Assembly (NCBI RefSeq): GCF_001735805.1 | Contig: NZ_CP017248.1 | Coordinates: 2,480,001-2,544,000, forward strand | From: Streptomyces fodineus | GTDB taxonomy: Bacteria > Actinomycetota > Actinomycetes > Streptomycetales > Streptomycetaceae | DNA length: 64,000 bases | Reading direction: 5' to 3' | Shown here: piece by piece, positions 9,029-16,545 of the stretch | Layout of the letters: each line of letters opens with the position of its first letter | How positions within the stretch are numbered: position 1 is the stretch's first letter | Made by a program: the position numbers and the translations under genes | Notes under the pieces: generated by a model | What the model saw: the letters and a program-made list of their open reading frames with translations, nothing else | What the model was told of the DNA's origin: nothing | Database searches by the model: none

Positions 9029-10543
9029 TCAGCCGGCCGCCAGCGGGTTCGGCAGGGGCCGGTAGCGGGCGTCCGCGCCGTCCGCCCCGGTCCAGCGCAG
9101 CAGCAGGTTGGTCTTGCCGGGCAGCGTGGGCGAGGTGAGCAGGGCGGGGATCTCGGGCAGGTCGTGCCGGGCGAGTTCGCGGCGGGCGGCGGGCCAGGGG
9201 TCGAACCCCGGGTGCTGTTCGGCCAGGGCTGCGGCGATCTCGGCGAGATGGTTGACGACCAGGCAGTACACCAGCCGCTCCCAGCCCGCGGCCCGGGTCA
9301 CGTCCGGCAGCACCTTGACGCCCTCGGCGTCCCGGAACAGCGCCTGGACGGGCGTACCGGCCGGGTCCACGGCCACGAGGGTGTTCTGCAGATGGGCCTC
9401 CACGACGACCCCGTGGTCGTCGAAGGCGGTGAGGGCGGGCGGCACGACCTGGCGCAGATACGCCTCCCACCAGGCCGCCGGGTCGGCCGCGGTGGCCGGC
9501 GGGCTGCCGTCGAAGCCCTCGGCGAGCCCGGCCGCGAGCAGCGGGGTGGCGCCGGGCAGCAGGTGGCCGCGCAGCCCGTCGCGGACGAGGACGGCCAGCT
9601 CCTCGAAGGCGAAGGCGGCCGTGCGGTAACCGCGGTCGCTCAGCCAGGCCGCGGGCGGCCCCATCGCCGCGAAGGCATGCCCGGCGGCCGTGTCCGTGCG
9701 GCGCAGCCTGCGCAGGTCGTGGCGCCACAGCCGGCGGATGTCGTTGGTGATGCGGACGTCCAGGCTGAACTTCAGGAACAGGTCGCGCCCAGGCTCGTAC
9801 ACCGTGCGGATCGCCGCCGTCGGCCAGGTGTCGAAGGCGGTCGTGCCGAGGCGGAGCAGGCGGCCGTCCGCGAAGGCGTCCGCCAGCTCCCGGCCCACCA
9901 GCTCCAGCTGCCAGGGGTGGGCCGGCAGCAGCCGGTAACCGGGCGGGGCCGTGCCGAGCGCGTCCAGGGCGCCGGTGTCGCCCTCCTCGGCCACCTGGTC
10001 CTCGCGGACGCCGAGCAGCACCAGCGGGAAGCGGGCATGCGCCTCGGGGGCGTACGGCAGCCAGGAGGCGACCGGGCCGCCGCCGCGCGCCTTGGGCGCC
10101 GGGTGGTACGGGTGGCCGGTGATCAGGGACTGCTCGGACCGCAGATAGGGGTCGGCGGGCGCCGTGGCCCGTGCGCGGGCGGTGAGCAGCGCGGCGACCG
10201 CGTCCCGGCTGTCGATCATCTCGGCGGGCAGGTCACCGCAAGGCAGCCCGGTGTGCCGGCGCAGCTCCTCGGCGACCAGTTTGACCAGCTCGGTGTGGCC
10301 GATCCGGTGCCAGGTCCCGGCCGCGCGCACCTCGGGGTCGGCGGGCCGCCGGCCGGCCCGTACGCGCAGCAGCCGCCCGCTCGGCAGCCGGTGGACCCGC
10401 GGGTCACCGGGGTCCGCGAGCGGCTCGGCCACCTCGCGCAGCAGGCAGTTCAGCAGGGGCGCGGCCGCGTAGGCGTCGGCCCGGCGGCCGGCGTCCTCGG
10501 TGGCGGGTGCTCCGAAGGAGAGGGAGGAGTCCACGCGATCCAT
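9029..10543 (-). CDS. IucA/IucC-family siderophore synthetase (NIS), first of a divergent pair
   Basis: A 504-residue NRPS-independent siderophore synthetase, which uses ATP to join a carboxylic acid to an amine or alcohol. Signatures include the nucleotide-binding SEQSLITGHPYHPAPKARGG (about 138-157), LLPAHPWQLE (about 205), KFSLDVRITNDIRR (about 260-275) and the late VEAHLQNTLVAVD (about 385). The ATG at 10543 has only GGACGAAACGA before it. Its neighbour across an 85-bp gap is a second synthetase of exactly the same length on the other strand. No decarboxylase, monooxygenase or transporter gene is adjacent. Confidence 0.85.
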   Translation of the reverse strand: MDRVDSSLSFGAPATEDAGRRADAYAAAPLLNCLLREVAEPLADPGDPRVHRLPSGRLLRVRAGRRPADPEVRAAGTWHRIGHTELVKLVAEELRRHTGLPCGDLPAEMIDSRDAVAALLTARARATAPADPYLRSEQSLITGHPYHPAPKARGGGPVASWLPYAPEAHARFPLVLLGVREDQVAEEGDTGALDALGTAPPGYRLLPAHPWQLELVGRELADAFADGRLLRLGTTAFDTWPTAAIRTVYEPGRDLFLKFSLDVRITNDIRRLWRHDLRRLRRTDTAAGHAFAAMGPPAAWLSDRGYRTAAFAFEELAVLVRDGLRGHLLPGATPLLAAGLAEGFDGSPPATAADPAAWWEAYLRQVVPPALTAFDDHGVVVEAHLQNTLVAVDPAGTPVQALFRDAEGVKVLPDVTRAAGWERLVYCLVVNHLAEIAAALAEQHPGFDPWPAARRELARHDLPEIPALLTSPTLPGKTNLLLRWTGADGADARYRPLPNPLAAG

Positions 10544-10628
10544 TCGTTTCGTCCGGTGTGCTCGCGATCAGTATGTCTGTCGTCCCTGACAATCGTCCTG
10601 CCTGCCGTGTGTACCCGAGGAGCCGACC

Positions 10629-12143
10629 GTGCACCGTCCCCCCACCGCAGAGGCCGAGGTCGCTGACGAGCTGACCGCCCTGCGGCCCGCGTTGCTGCCC
10701 CGGTACACGGCCGAGCTGCCGGGCGCCCGCGCCGCGGTGCTGACCCGGCTGTGGCGGGCGCTGGCCCATGAGCCGCTGCCCTGGGTCACCGCCCGGACGC
10801 ACGGCGCGCACAGCCTCGCGCTGCGGCTCGCCGACGGCCGGACGCTGTACGGGCCGCCCGCGGACCCGTACAGCACCGGCGCGTACGTCACCGGGGTCCG
10901 CCTGGACCGGGAGCGGCACGTCGATCCGGCCGGGCTGATGACCGCCCTCGCCGTGCCGCACGGCGCCGCCTTCGCGGCCGAACTGGCCGGGAGCGTCGCC
11001 TCGTTGGCGCTGTCGCGGGCCGATGCGGATCACCCGAAGGAGTGGCCGGACCGGGACTGGGAGTGGGAGCAGCGGGTGACCGACGGGCATCCCTTCCACC
11101 CCAACTGCCGTGCCCGGCCCGGTTTCTCGGTGGCCGACCAGCTGGCGTACGGGCCGGAGCACCGGCCGGTGGTGGAGCTGGGCACGGTGCCGGTGCCGGC
11201 GGAGGAGTGCCTGGTGAGCGGCGACTGGCCGGCGGAACTGCGCGACGGGGACCGGCTGCTGGTGCCCGTGCACCCCTGGCAGGCCGCCCATGTGCTCAAG
11301 CGAGCGTACGACCCCTGGCGCCCGGCCCGCCCCCTGCTGTCCCTGCGCACGCTCGCGCTGGCGGACGGACCGCATGTGAAGACCGCGCTGAGCGCGCGGC
11401 TGACGTCCTCCGTGCGGGACATCTCGCCGTACTCGGTGCGGGCCGCGGCGCCCCTGTCCGCCCTCGGCGAGGAGCTGGCGGCGCACACCGACGGGCTGCT
11501 GCACATCACTCGCACACCGGCCGCGGTCTCGGCCCACTCCCCCGATCTGGCCGCGCTGCTGCGGGAGTCGCCGCAGGTGTACGCGGGTCCGGGCGAGCGG
11601 GTCGTTCCGGTGGCCGCGCTCGCCCTGACCGGGCTGCCGGACACACCGGGCTGGCTGGCCGGCTTCACCCGGCTGGCGCTGGCCGTGGGCCTGCGGCTGC
11701 TCGATCTCGGCGTGGCCCTGGAGGCGCACGGCCAGAACCTGCTGGTGATCCTCGCGGCCGACGGCACCCCGCTGCGGCTGGTCTACCGCGATCTGGCCGA
11801 CATCCGGATCAGCCCCGCCCGGCTGACCCGGCACGGCATCACCCCGCCCCCGCTCACCGGCCGACTGATCACCGACGACGAAACGGCCCTGCGCCGCAAG
11901 CTGTTCGGCTCCCTCGTGGGGGGCGCCCTGGCCGGTACGGCGGGCTCGGGCCCGGCACTGGGGGCGGCCCTGTCGGCCGCCGTACCGGACCTGCCGGACA
12001 CCCCCGACAGCCGCGCCCTGCGCGAAGGACTGCTCCCGGCCAAGGCGTTGGCCCTGATGCGGCTGTCTCCCCGAACCCCGGGCGACCAGTGGATGTCCCT
12101 GCCGAACCCGCTCGTTTTGGAGACCGGCCCGTCCGGTCCATAA
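10629..12143 (+). CDS. IucA/IucC-family siderophore synthetase (NIS), second of a divergent pair
   Basis: 504 residues with the NIS fold: DGHPFHPNCRARPGFSVADQ (about 150-170), LVPVHPWQAAHVL (about 212), KTALSARLTSSVRDIS (about 252-267) and LEAHGQNLLVIL (about 365). It is a diverged paralogue of the opposite-strand synthetase, and the two may act in turn on one product. The GTG at 10629 follows GAGGAG. The short divergent promoter region (10544-10628) shows no recognisable 19-bp DmdR/IdeR iron box, so its metal regulation is unclear. The VWA gene starts 9 bases after its stop. Confidence 0.85.
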   Translation: MHRPPTAEAEVADELTALRPALLPRYTAELPGARAAVLTRLWRALAHEPLPWVTARTHGAHSLALRLADGRTLYGPPADPYSTGAYVTGVRLDRERHVDPAGLMTALAVPHGAAFAAELAGSVASLALSRADADHPKEWPDRDWEWEQRVTDGHPFHPNCRARPGFSVADQLAYGPEHRPVVELGTVPVPAEECLVSGDWPAELRDGDRLLVPVHPWQAAHVLKRAYDPWRPARPLLSLRTLALADGPHVKTALSARLTSSVRDISPYSVRAAAPLSALGEELAAHTDGLLHITRTPAAVSAHSPDLAALLRESPQVYAGPGERVVPVAALALTGLPDTPGWLAGFTRLALAVGLRLLDLGVALEAHGQNLLVILAADGTPLRLVYRDLADIRISPARLTRHGITPPPLTGRLITDDETALRRKLFGSLVGGALAGTAGSGPALGAALSAAVPDLPDTPDSRALREGLLPAKALALMRLSPRTPGDQWMSLPNPLVLETGPSGP

Positions 12144-12152
12144 GATCCGGCG

Positions 12153-13415
12153 ATGATCACAAGACAACGGCTGGCGGCGGGCGTCTGTGCTCTGCTCGCC
12201 GCCCTGGCGGCCGGGATCGCGTTCCCCGGCGGAGCCGTCGCCGACGAGACGCAGGCGACCGCCCCGAAGGTCGAACTCGTGCTGGATGTCAGCGGTTCGA
12301 TGCGGACACGGGACATCGACGGCGACTCCCGGATGGCCGCGGCGAAGCAGGCGTTCAACGAGGTGCTCGACGCGACCCCGCAGGAGGTCAAGCTCGGCAT
12401 CCGCACCCTGGGCGCCAACTACCGCGGTAACGACCGCAAGGAGGGCTGCAAGGACACCGCGCAGCTCTACCCGGTAGGCCCGCTGAACCGCACCGACGCG
12501 AAGACCGCGGTGGCCACGCTGCAGCCCACCGGCTGGACGCCGATCGGGCCCGCGCTGCTGAAGGCGGCGGACGACCTGAACGGCGGCGACGGCACCCGCC
12601 GTATCGTCCTGATCAGCGACGGCGAGGACACCTGCCAGCCGCTCGACCCGTGCGAGGTGGCCCGCGAGATAGCGGCCAAGGGCATCGGCCTGACCATCGA
12701 CACGCTCGGCCTGGTGCCGGACGCCAAGACCCGCGACCAGCTCAGCTGCATCGCGGACGCCACCGGCGGCACCTACACCGACGTACGCCACAAGCAGCAA
12801 CTGAGCAGCCGCGTCGGACAGTTGGTCGACCGGGCCGCCGATCCGGTGGTGACGCCGGTGGCCACCGAGGGCGCCGCGAGCTGCGAGAAGGCACCGGCGC
12901 TGAAGTCCGGGCTGTACACGGACCGTGCGGAGTTCGGGCAGCAGCGCTGGTACAAGGTCGACGTCGATCCCGGCAAGGAGCTGCGCGCCTCGGTGAGCGT
13001 GGCCGACGACCGTGCCGTGAACCCCGACTACGGGGTGCTGCTGCGGGCGGTGACGGGGCACGGACGGGAGATCGTGCGCGGCGAGGCCGCGGGCACGGGC
13101 CGTACGGACGTGATCTCGACGGGGCTGCGCTACCCGAAGCCCGAGGGCGACGACGACAACGCGCCCGCGGAGACGGTGTGCCTGCAGGTCACCAACTCCT
13201 TCTCGCCCGCGGCCGGTGTCAAGACCACGCCCGGTCTGCCGCTGGAGCTGACCGTCGATGTCGTGGACGGCCCCTCAGGCCATCACGACGTGGCGTCCTT
13301 CGGTCTCGGACGCGGCTGGTGGCTGCTGGGTGCGCTGGTGCTGACCGGCTTCCTGGCGGGTGTGCTGTGGGGCTGGCTTTCGCGCTGGCGGGTCGCCATC
13401 TGGAGGACGAACTGA
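12153..13415 (+). CDS. Secreted, membrane-anchored VWA-domain protein
   Basis: A 420-residue protein with a signal peptide (MITRQRLAAGVCALLAALAA, cleaved near VADE). A von Willebrand A domain follows, with a complete MIDAS start DVSGSMR (about 46-52), TPIGPALL (about 128) and LISDGEDTCQP (about 150). A beta-rich region comes next, then one membrane helix WWLLGALVLTGFLAGVLWGW at about 388-407 and a short basic cytoplasmic tail. The domain is thus outside the cell and anchored by its C-terminus. It overlaps the next gene by one base (TGATG), so the two are co-translated. Confidence 0.85.
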   Translation: MITRQRLAAGVCALLAALAAGIAFPGGAVADETQATAPKVELVLDVSGSMRTRDIDGDSRMAAAKQAFNEVLDATPQEVKLGIRTLGANYRGNDRKEGCKDTAQLYPVGPLNRTDAKTAVATLQPTGWTPIGPALLKAADDLNGGDGTRRIVLISDGEDTCQPLDPCEVAREIAAKGIGLTIDTLGLVPDAKTRDQLSCIADATGGTYTDVRHKQQLSSRVGQLVDRAADPVVTPVATEGAASCEKAPALKSGLYTDRAEFGQQRWYKVDVDPGKELRASVSVADDRAVNPDYGVLLRAVTGHGREIVRGEAAGTGRTDVISTGLRYPKPEGDDDNAPAETVCLQVTNSFSPAAGVKTTPGLPLELTVDVVDGPSGHHDVASFGLGRGWWLLGALVLTGFLAGVLWGWLSRWRVAIWRTN

Positions 13416-14215
13416 TGCGTATCACACGTGTGCTGGGCACCGCGCTGCTGGCGCTCGGGCTCGCGGCCGGTCCGGCCGCGGCCGACTCCTCCCCGTCGCC
13501 GAGCGCCTCCGCCGACGGCGCGGCGCCCACCCGGGCGGGCACGTCCTTCCGTACGGCGACGGAGCTCCAGCAGGGGCAGAGCGCCACCGCGTCCGCCTCC
13601 ACCGGTGACTACCTGTACTGGTCGTTCCCCGCGGACACCGGGCAGCGGCCCACCGTCAAGGCGACGGTGAAGCTGCCCGCCGCGCACGGGTCGCAGACCT
13701 GGCAGCTCGACGTGTACGACGGACTGCGGCGCCGCCAGGCCTGCCAGTACGGCGCGGCGACCCGTACGGCCGAGCAGGGGGAGCCCTCCGTCGAGCTGGC
13801 GTGTGTGCTGCGGACCGTACGCGGCTGGTCGGAGCCCTGGGCCAACGACCCGCTGCCCGGCACCTACTACGCCCGGCTGACGGTCGTCGACCTCGGCTCC
13901 GCCGACCTCGGCAAGCCGGTCGGCGTCGAGGTCCGTGCCGACTCCAAGGACATCGGGGGCGCGGCGGCGGTCGACGGCTCGCTGGCCAAGCCGCTGGTTC
14001 CCGGGATCGCCGCCAAGTCCGAGGACAGCGGGAGCGGTTCGAAGAAGGCGGTGCTGTCCAGCTTCGGCTCCGACGACGGCTGGTCGTCGGGCTGGTGGTC
14101 CGACCGGTGGGTGTGGACCGCGATCGGGGGCCTGCTCGCGGCTCTCGCCGGGATCGGAGGGTATGCGCTGACCCGGGGTTCGGGACGGCCGTCCCGGGTG
14201 CCACCGACCATGTGA
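13415..14215 (+). CDS. Partner membrane-anchored exported protein of the VWA gene
   Basis: A 266-residue exported protein of unknown function. The signal peptide is MRITRVLGTALLALGLAAG to about residue 25. A beta-rich extracellular part begins TRAGTSFRTATELQQGQSAT and contains GDYLYWSFPADTGQ, which looks like a small jelly-roll or PPC-type domain. Near residue 230 is a C-terminal membrane helix (WVWTAIGGLLAALAGIGGYAL). The ATG overlaps the VWA stop. The shared topology and coupling suggest the two form a cell-surface complex (inference). Confidence 0.75.
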   Translation: MRITRVLGTALLALGLAAGPAAADSSPSPSASADGAAPTRAGTSFRTATELQQGQSATASASTGDYLYWSFPADTGQRPTVKATVKLPAAHGSQTWQLDVYDGLRRRQACQYGAATRTAEQGEPSVELACVLRTVRGWSEPWANDPLPGTYYARLTVVDLGSADLGKPVGVEVRADSKDIGGAAAVDGSLAKPLVPGIAAKSEDSGSGSKKAVLSSFGSDDGWSSGWWSDRWVWTAIGGLLAALAGIGGYALTRGSGRPSRVPPTM

Positions 14216-14227
14216 GCCGACGCACTC

Positions 14228-14254
14228 GAAGGCCCGCCTGCCCGGCGGGCCTTC
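14228..14254. terminator. Strong hairpin after the VWA operon
   Basis: GAAGGCCCGCC (14228-14238) and GGCGGGCCTTC (14244-14254) form a perfect 11-bp stem with a 5-base loop, followed by a pyrimidine-rich tract. It lies 12 bases after the operon stop and before the convergent HxlR gene. Confidence 0.8.
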
Positions 14255-14306
14255 CCTTTTCCCTCTTCCGTTTTCCGTCTTCCGTCTTCCGTTTTCCGTC
14301 TTCCGC
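14255..14306. repeat. Low-complexity TTCCGTC/TTTTCCG repeat
   Basis: About 50 bases made of repeated 7-8 base units such as TTCCGTC and TTTTCCG, T- and C-rich on the plus strand. It is unusual in this high-G+C setting and probably extends the preceding terminator. Confidence 0.7.
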
Positions 14307-14308
14307 TC

Positions 14309-14935
14309 CTACGCCTCCCGCAGGGCCTTGGCCAGTGCGCCGTCGCCCGTCACCGTCGCCCGGCCCGCCCGGACGGCGTCGGTCAGGGCCAGCTCGCCTC
14401 GGGCGACCGCCTCGCAGGTCGCCGCATCCATGGTGAGGCGGGCGTCGGGCTCGGCCGGGGCGGGTCCCTCGCCGTACACCGGGCCCTCCTCCGCGCCGGC
14501 CCGCAGATGGAAGTCCCCCTCCTCCAGCCGGACTTCGACGATTCCCTCCCCCTCCAGTGCGCGCAGCAGCGGCAGGGCGAACCAGTGGGCGCGGACCGCG
14601 TCGGTGGGCCGCCGCTCCCCCAGTTCACCCTCCCCCCACCGCCCGAGTGCCTGGAGCACCGGCAGCAACTGGCGTCCGCGCGCGGTGAGTTCGTACACGT
14701 AGGCCGCCCCGGGCGGGGGCAGCCGCCGCCGTGTCGCGAGGCCGTCCCGTTCCATGTCCTTCAGCCGGGAGGCGAGTACGTCCGTGCTCACGCCGGGGAG
14801 GTCCGCGTGCAGGTCCGTGTAGCGGCGGGGGCCGGCCAGCAGTTCCCGGACGATCAGCAGGGTCCAGCGGTCGCCGACGAGGTCGAGGGCGCGGGCTGCG
14901 GAGCAGTACTGGTCGTACCTTCGGCGTGGTGACAT
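14309..14935 (-). CDS. HxlR-family regulator with a C-terminal SCP2-like domain
   Basis: A 208-residue regulator. The N-terminal half is a winged helix of the HxlR type: YCSAARALDLVGDRWTLLIVRELLAGPRRYTDL (about 8-40) and STDVLASRLKDMERDGL (about 50-66). The C-terminal half includes ARLTMDAATCEAVARGELAL and an ALKALREA-like end, resembling an SCP2 lipid-binding fold, so it may sense a hydrophobic ligand. The ATG at 14935 fits the family start. It is divergent from an aminotransferase gene, with a clear repeated operator between them. Confidence 0.85.
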   Translation of the reverse strand: MSPRRRYDQYCSAARALDLVGDRWTLLIVRELLAGPRRYTDLHADLPGVSTDVLASRLKDMERDGLATRRRLPPPGAAYVYELTARGRQLLPVLQALGRWGEGELGERRPTDAVRAHWFALPLLRALEGEGIVEVRLEEGDFHLRAGAEEGPVYGEGPAPAEPDARLTMDAATCEAVARGELALTDAVRAGRATVTGDGALAKALREA

Positions 14936-14966
14936 GCGACGCAGTCTAGACGCGTTGTTGGACTTT

Positions 14967-14993
14967 CCAAGCTCCTGCTTGGTAAAACCAAGC
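14967..14993. promoter_or_regulatory. Repeated CCAAGC/GCTTGG operator between the HxlR and aminotransferase genes
   Basis: CCAAGC-TCCT-GCTTGG (14967-14982) is followed by TAAAA and another CCAAGC (14988-14993). The middle half-site therefore pairs with either neighbour, and the two CCAAGC copies lie 21 bp apart, two helix turns. This is a likely HxlR binding region controlling both genes. Confidence 0.7.
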
Positions 14994-15016
14994 AACACGA
15001 GTTTCCGGAGGGGCGC

Positions 15017-16225
15017 ATGGAGTTCCGGCAGTCGAACAAGCTCAGCGAGGTCTGTTACGAGATCCGCGGCCCGGTGATCGAGCACGCCAACGCGCTGGAG
15101 GAGGCGGGGCACAGCGTGCTGCGCCTGAACACCGGCAACCCCGCGGCCTTCGGTTTCGAGGCGCCGGAGGAGATCCTCCAGGACATGATCCGGATGCTGC
15201 CGCGGGCGCACGGCTACACCGACTCCCGCGGCATCCTCTCCGCCCGCCGGGCGGTCGCCCAGCGCTACCAGAACCTGGGCGTCGACGTCGGGGTCGACGA
15301 CGTCTTCCTCGGCAACGGCGTCTCCGAGCTGGTCTCCATGGCCGTGACGGCCCTGGTCGAGGACGGCGACGAAATCCTGATCCCCGCACCGGACTTCCCC
15401 CTCTGGACCGCCGCGACGACCCTCGCGGGCGGCAAGGCGGTCCACTACCTGTGCGACGAACAGGCCGACTGGAACCCGGACCTGGCCGACATGGCGTCGA
15501 AGATCACGGACCGCACGAAGGCCGTGGTCATCATCAACCCCAACAACCCGACGGGCGCGGTGTATCCGAAGGAGGTCGTCGAGGGCATCCTGGACCTCGC
15601 CCGCCGGCACGGCCTGATGGTGTTCGCCGACGAGATCTACGACCAGATCCTCTACGACGACGCCGTCCACCACTCGGCCGCCGCCCTCGCCCCCGACCTG
15701 GTCGTCCTCACCTTCTGCGGCCTGTCGAAGACCTACCGGGTGGCGGGCTTCCGCTCCGGCTGGCTGGTGGTGACCGGCCCCAGGCAGCACGCGAAGGACT
15801 ACCTGGAGGGCCTGACCATGCTGGCCTCCATGCGCCTGTGCGCCAACGCCCCCGCCCAGTACGCCATCCAGGCCGCGCTCGGCGGGCGCCAGTCCATCCG
15901 TGAACTCACCGTGCCCGGCGGCCGGTTGTACGAGCAGCGGAACGTGGCCTGGGAGAAGCTCAACGAGATCCCCGGGGTGTCCTGCGTCAAGCCCAAGGGT
16001 GCGCTGTACGCGTTCCCGCGCATCGACCCGAAGGTGCACCGCATCCACGACGACGAGAAGTTCGTCCTCGACCTGCTGCTGCGCGAGAAGATCCAGGTCG
16101 TCCAGGGCACCGGCTTCAACTGGCCCTCCCCCGACCACTTCCGCATCCTCACCCTGCCGCACGCGGAGGACCTGGAGGCGGCGATCGGCCGGATCGGGCG
16201 GTTCCTCGGCGGCTACCGGCAGTGA
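15017..16225 (+). CDS. PLP-dependent class I aminotransferase (alanine aminotransferase-like)
   Basis: A 402-residue fold-type I aminotransferase. NTGNPAAFGF (about 37) binds substrate. NPNNPTGAVYPKEVVE near 175, DEIYDQILYD near 205 and the PLP lysine in FCGLSKTYRVAGFRSGW near 235-250 form the active site. FRILTLPHAEDLE lies at the end. These match the AlaA group making alanine from pyruvate, though the amino donor cannot be fixed from sequence. GGAGGGGCGC precedes the ATG at 15017. Confidence 0.9.
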   Translation: MEFRQSNKLSEVCYEIRGPVIEHANALEEAGHSVLRLNTGNPAAFGFEAPEEILQDMIRMLPRAHGYTDSRGILSARRAVAQRYQNLGVDVGVDDVFLGNGVSELVSMAVTALVEDGDEILIPAPDFPLWTAATTLAGGKAVHYLCDEQADWNPDLADMASKITDRTKAVVIINPNNPTGAVYPKEVVEGILDLARRHGLMVFADEIYDQILYDDAVHHSAAALAPDLVVLTFCGLSKTYRVAGFRSGWLVVTGPRQHAKDYLEGLTMLASMRLCANAPAQYAIQAALGGRQSIRELTVPGGRLYEQRNVAWEKLNEIPGVSCVKPKGALYAFPRIDPKVHRIHDDEKFVLDLLLREKIQVVQGTGFNWPSPDHFRILTLPHAEDLEAAIGRIGRFLGGYRQ

Positions 16226-16228
16226 CAC

Positions 16229-16340
16229 TCAGCCGAGGACGACCTCGCACCACACCGTCTTGGTGTAGGGGTCCCCGCACGTCGTCCCCCAGTGTCTCGC
16301 CAGGGCCTCGACGAGGAGGAGACCCCGCCCGGACTCAGCC
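16229..16340 (-). pseudogene. Remnant of an ATP-binding (anti-sigma-like) protein, C-terminal end only
   Basis: About 37 codons remain, reading SGRGLLLVEALARHWGTT then CGDPYTKTVWCEVVLG and a stop. This is the characteristic end of the HATPase/anti-sigma-type regulators that streptomycetes encode next to Xre-DUF397 pairs. The N-terminal three quarters are missing and the sequence runs straight into a DUF397 remnant on the opposite strand. A deletion has removed everything between. Confidence 0.7.
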
Positions 16341-16477
16341 GTGGAACAGACCGACGGCACGGCGCCAACGGTTCCCCGCTGGAGTGGTTACGCGACTCGA
16401 AGCACCTGCAAGGCCCCCAGCTCGCCTTCGCGCCCCAGCAGTGGGCCGCCTTCGTCTCGTACGCCGTCGCTCACTGA
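16341..16477 (+). pseudogene. Remnant of a DUF397 protein, C-terminal end with a frameshift
   Basis: The end reads RDSKHLQGPQLAFAPQQWA and FVSYAVAH, then a stop; this is the typical DUF397 C-terminus. Upstream, VEQTDGTAPTVP is in another frame. Adding one C to the CCCC run at 16374-16377 joins the frames. The Xre regulator gene that normally precedes DUF397 is absent. Confidence 0.65.
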
Positions 16478-16545
16478 CGTTCGCCCGTCCGCCGGCCTCT
16501 GTGCGAAGATCGCCCCGCATGATCAGGGGAAGCAGGGGAGCAGCA

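Noticed and set aside
10544..10628. An iron box (DmdR/IdeR type) between the siderophore synthetases
   Set aside because: No 19-bp TTAGGTTAGGCT-like dyad can be found in this gap.
10404..13061. An 885-codon minus-strand frame opposite the siderophore synthetase and VWA genes
   Set aside because: Gly/Arg/Gln-rich shadow without motifs; the plus-strand proteins are well supported.
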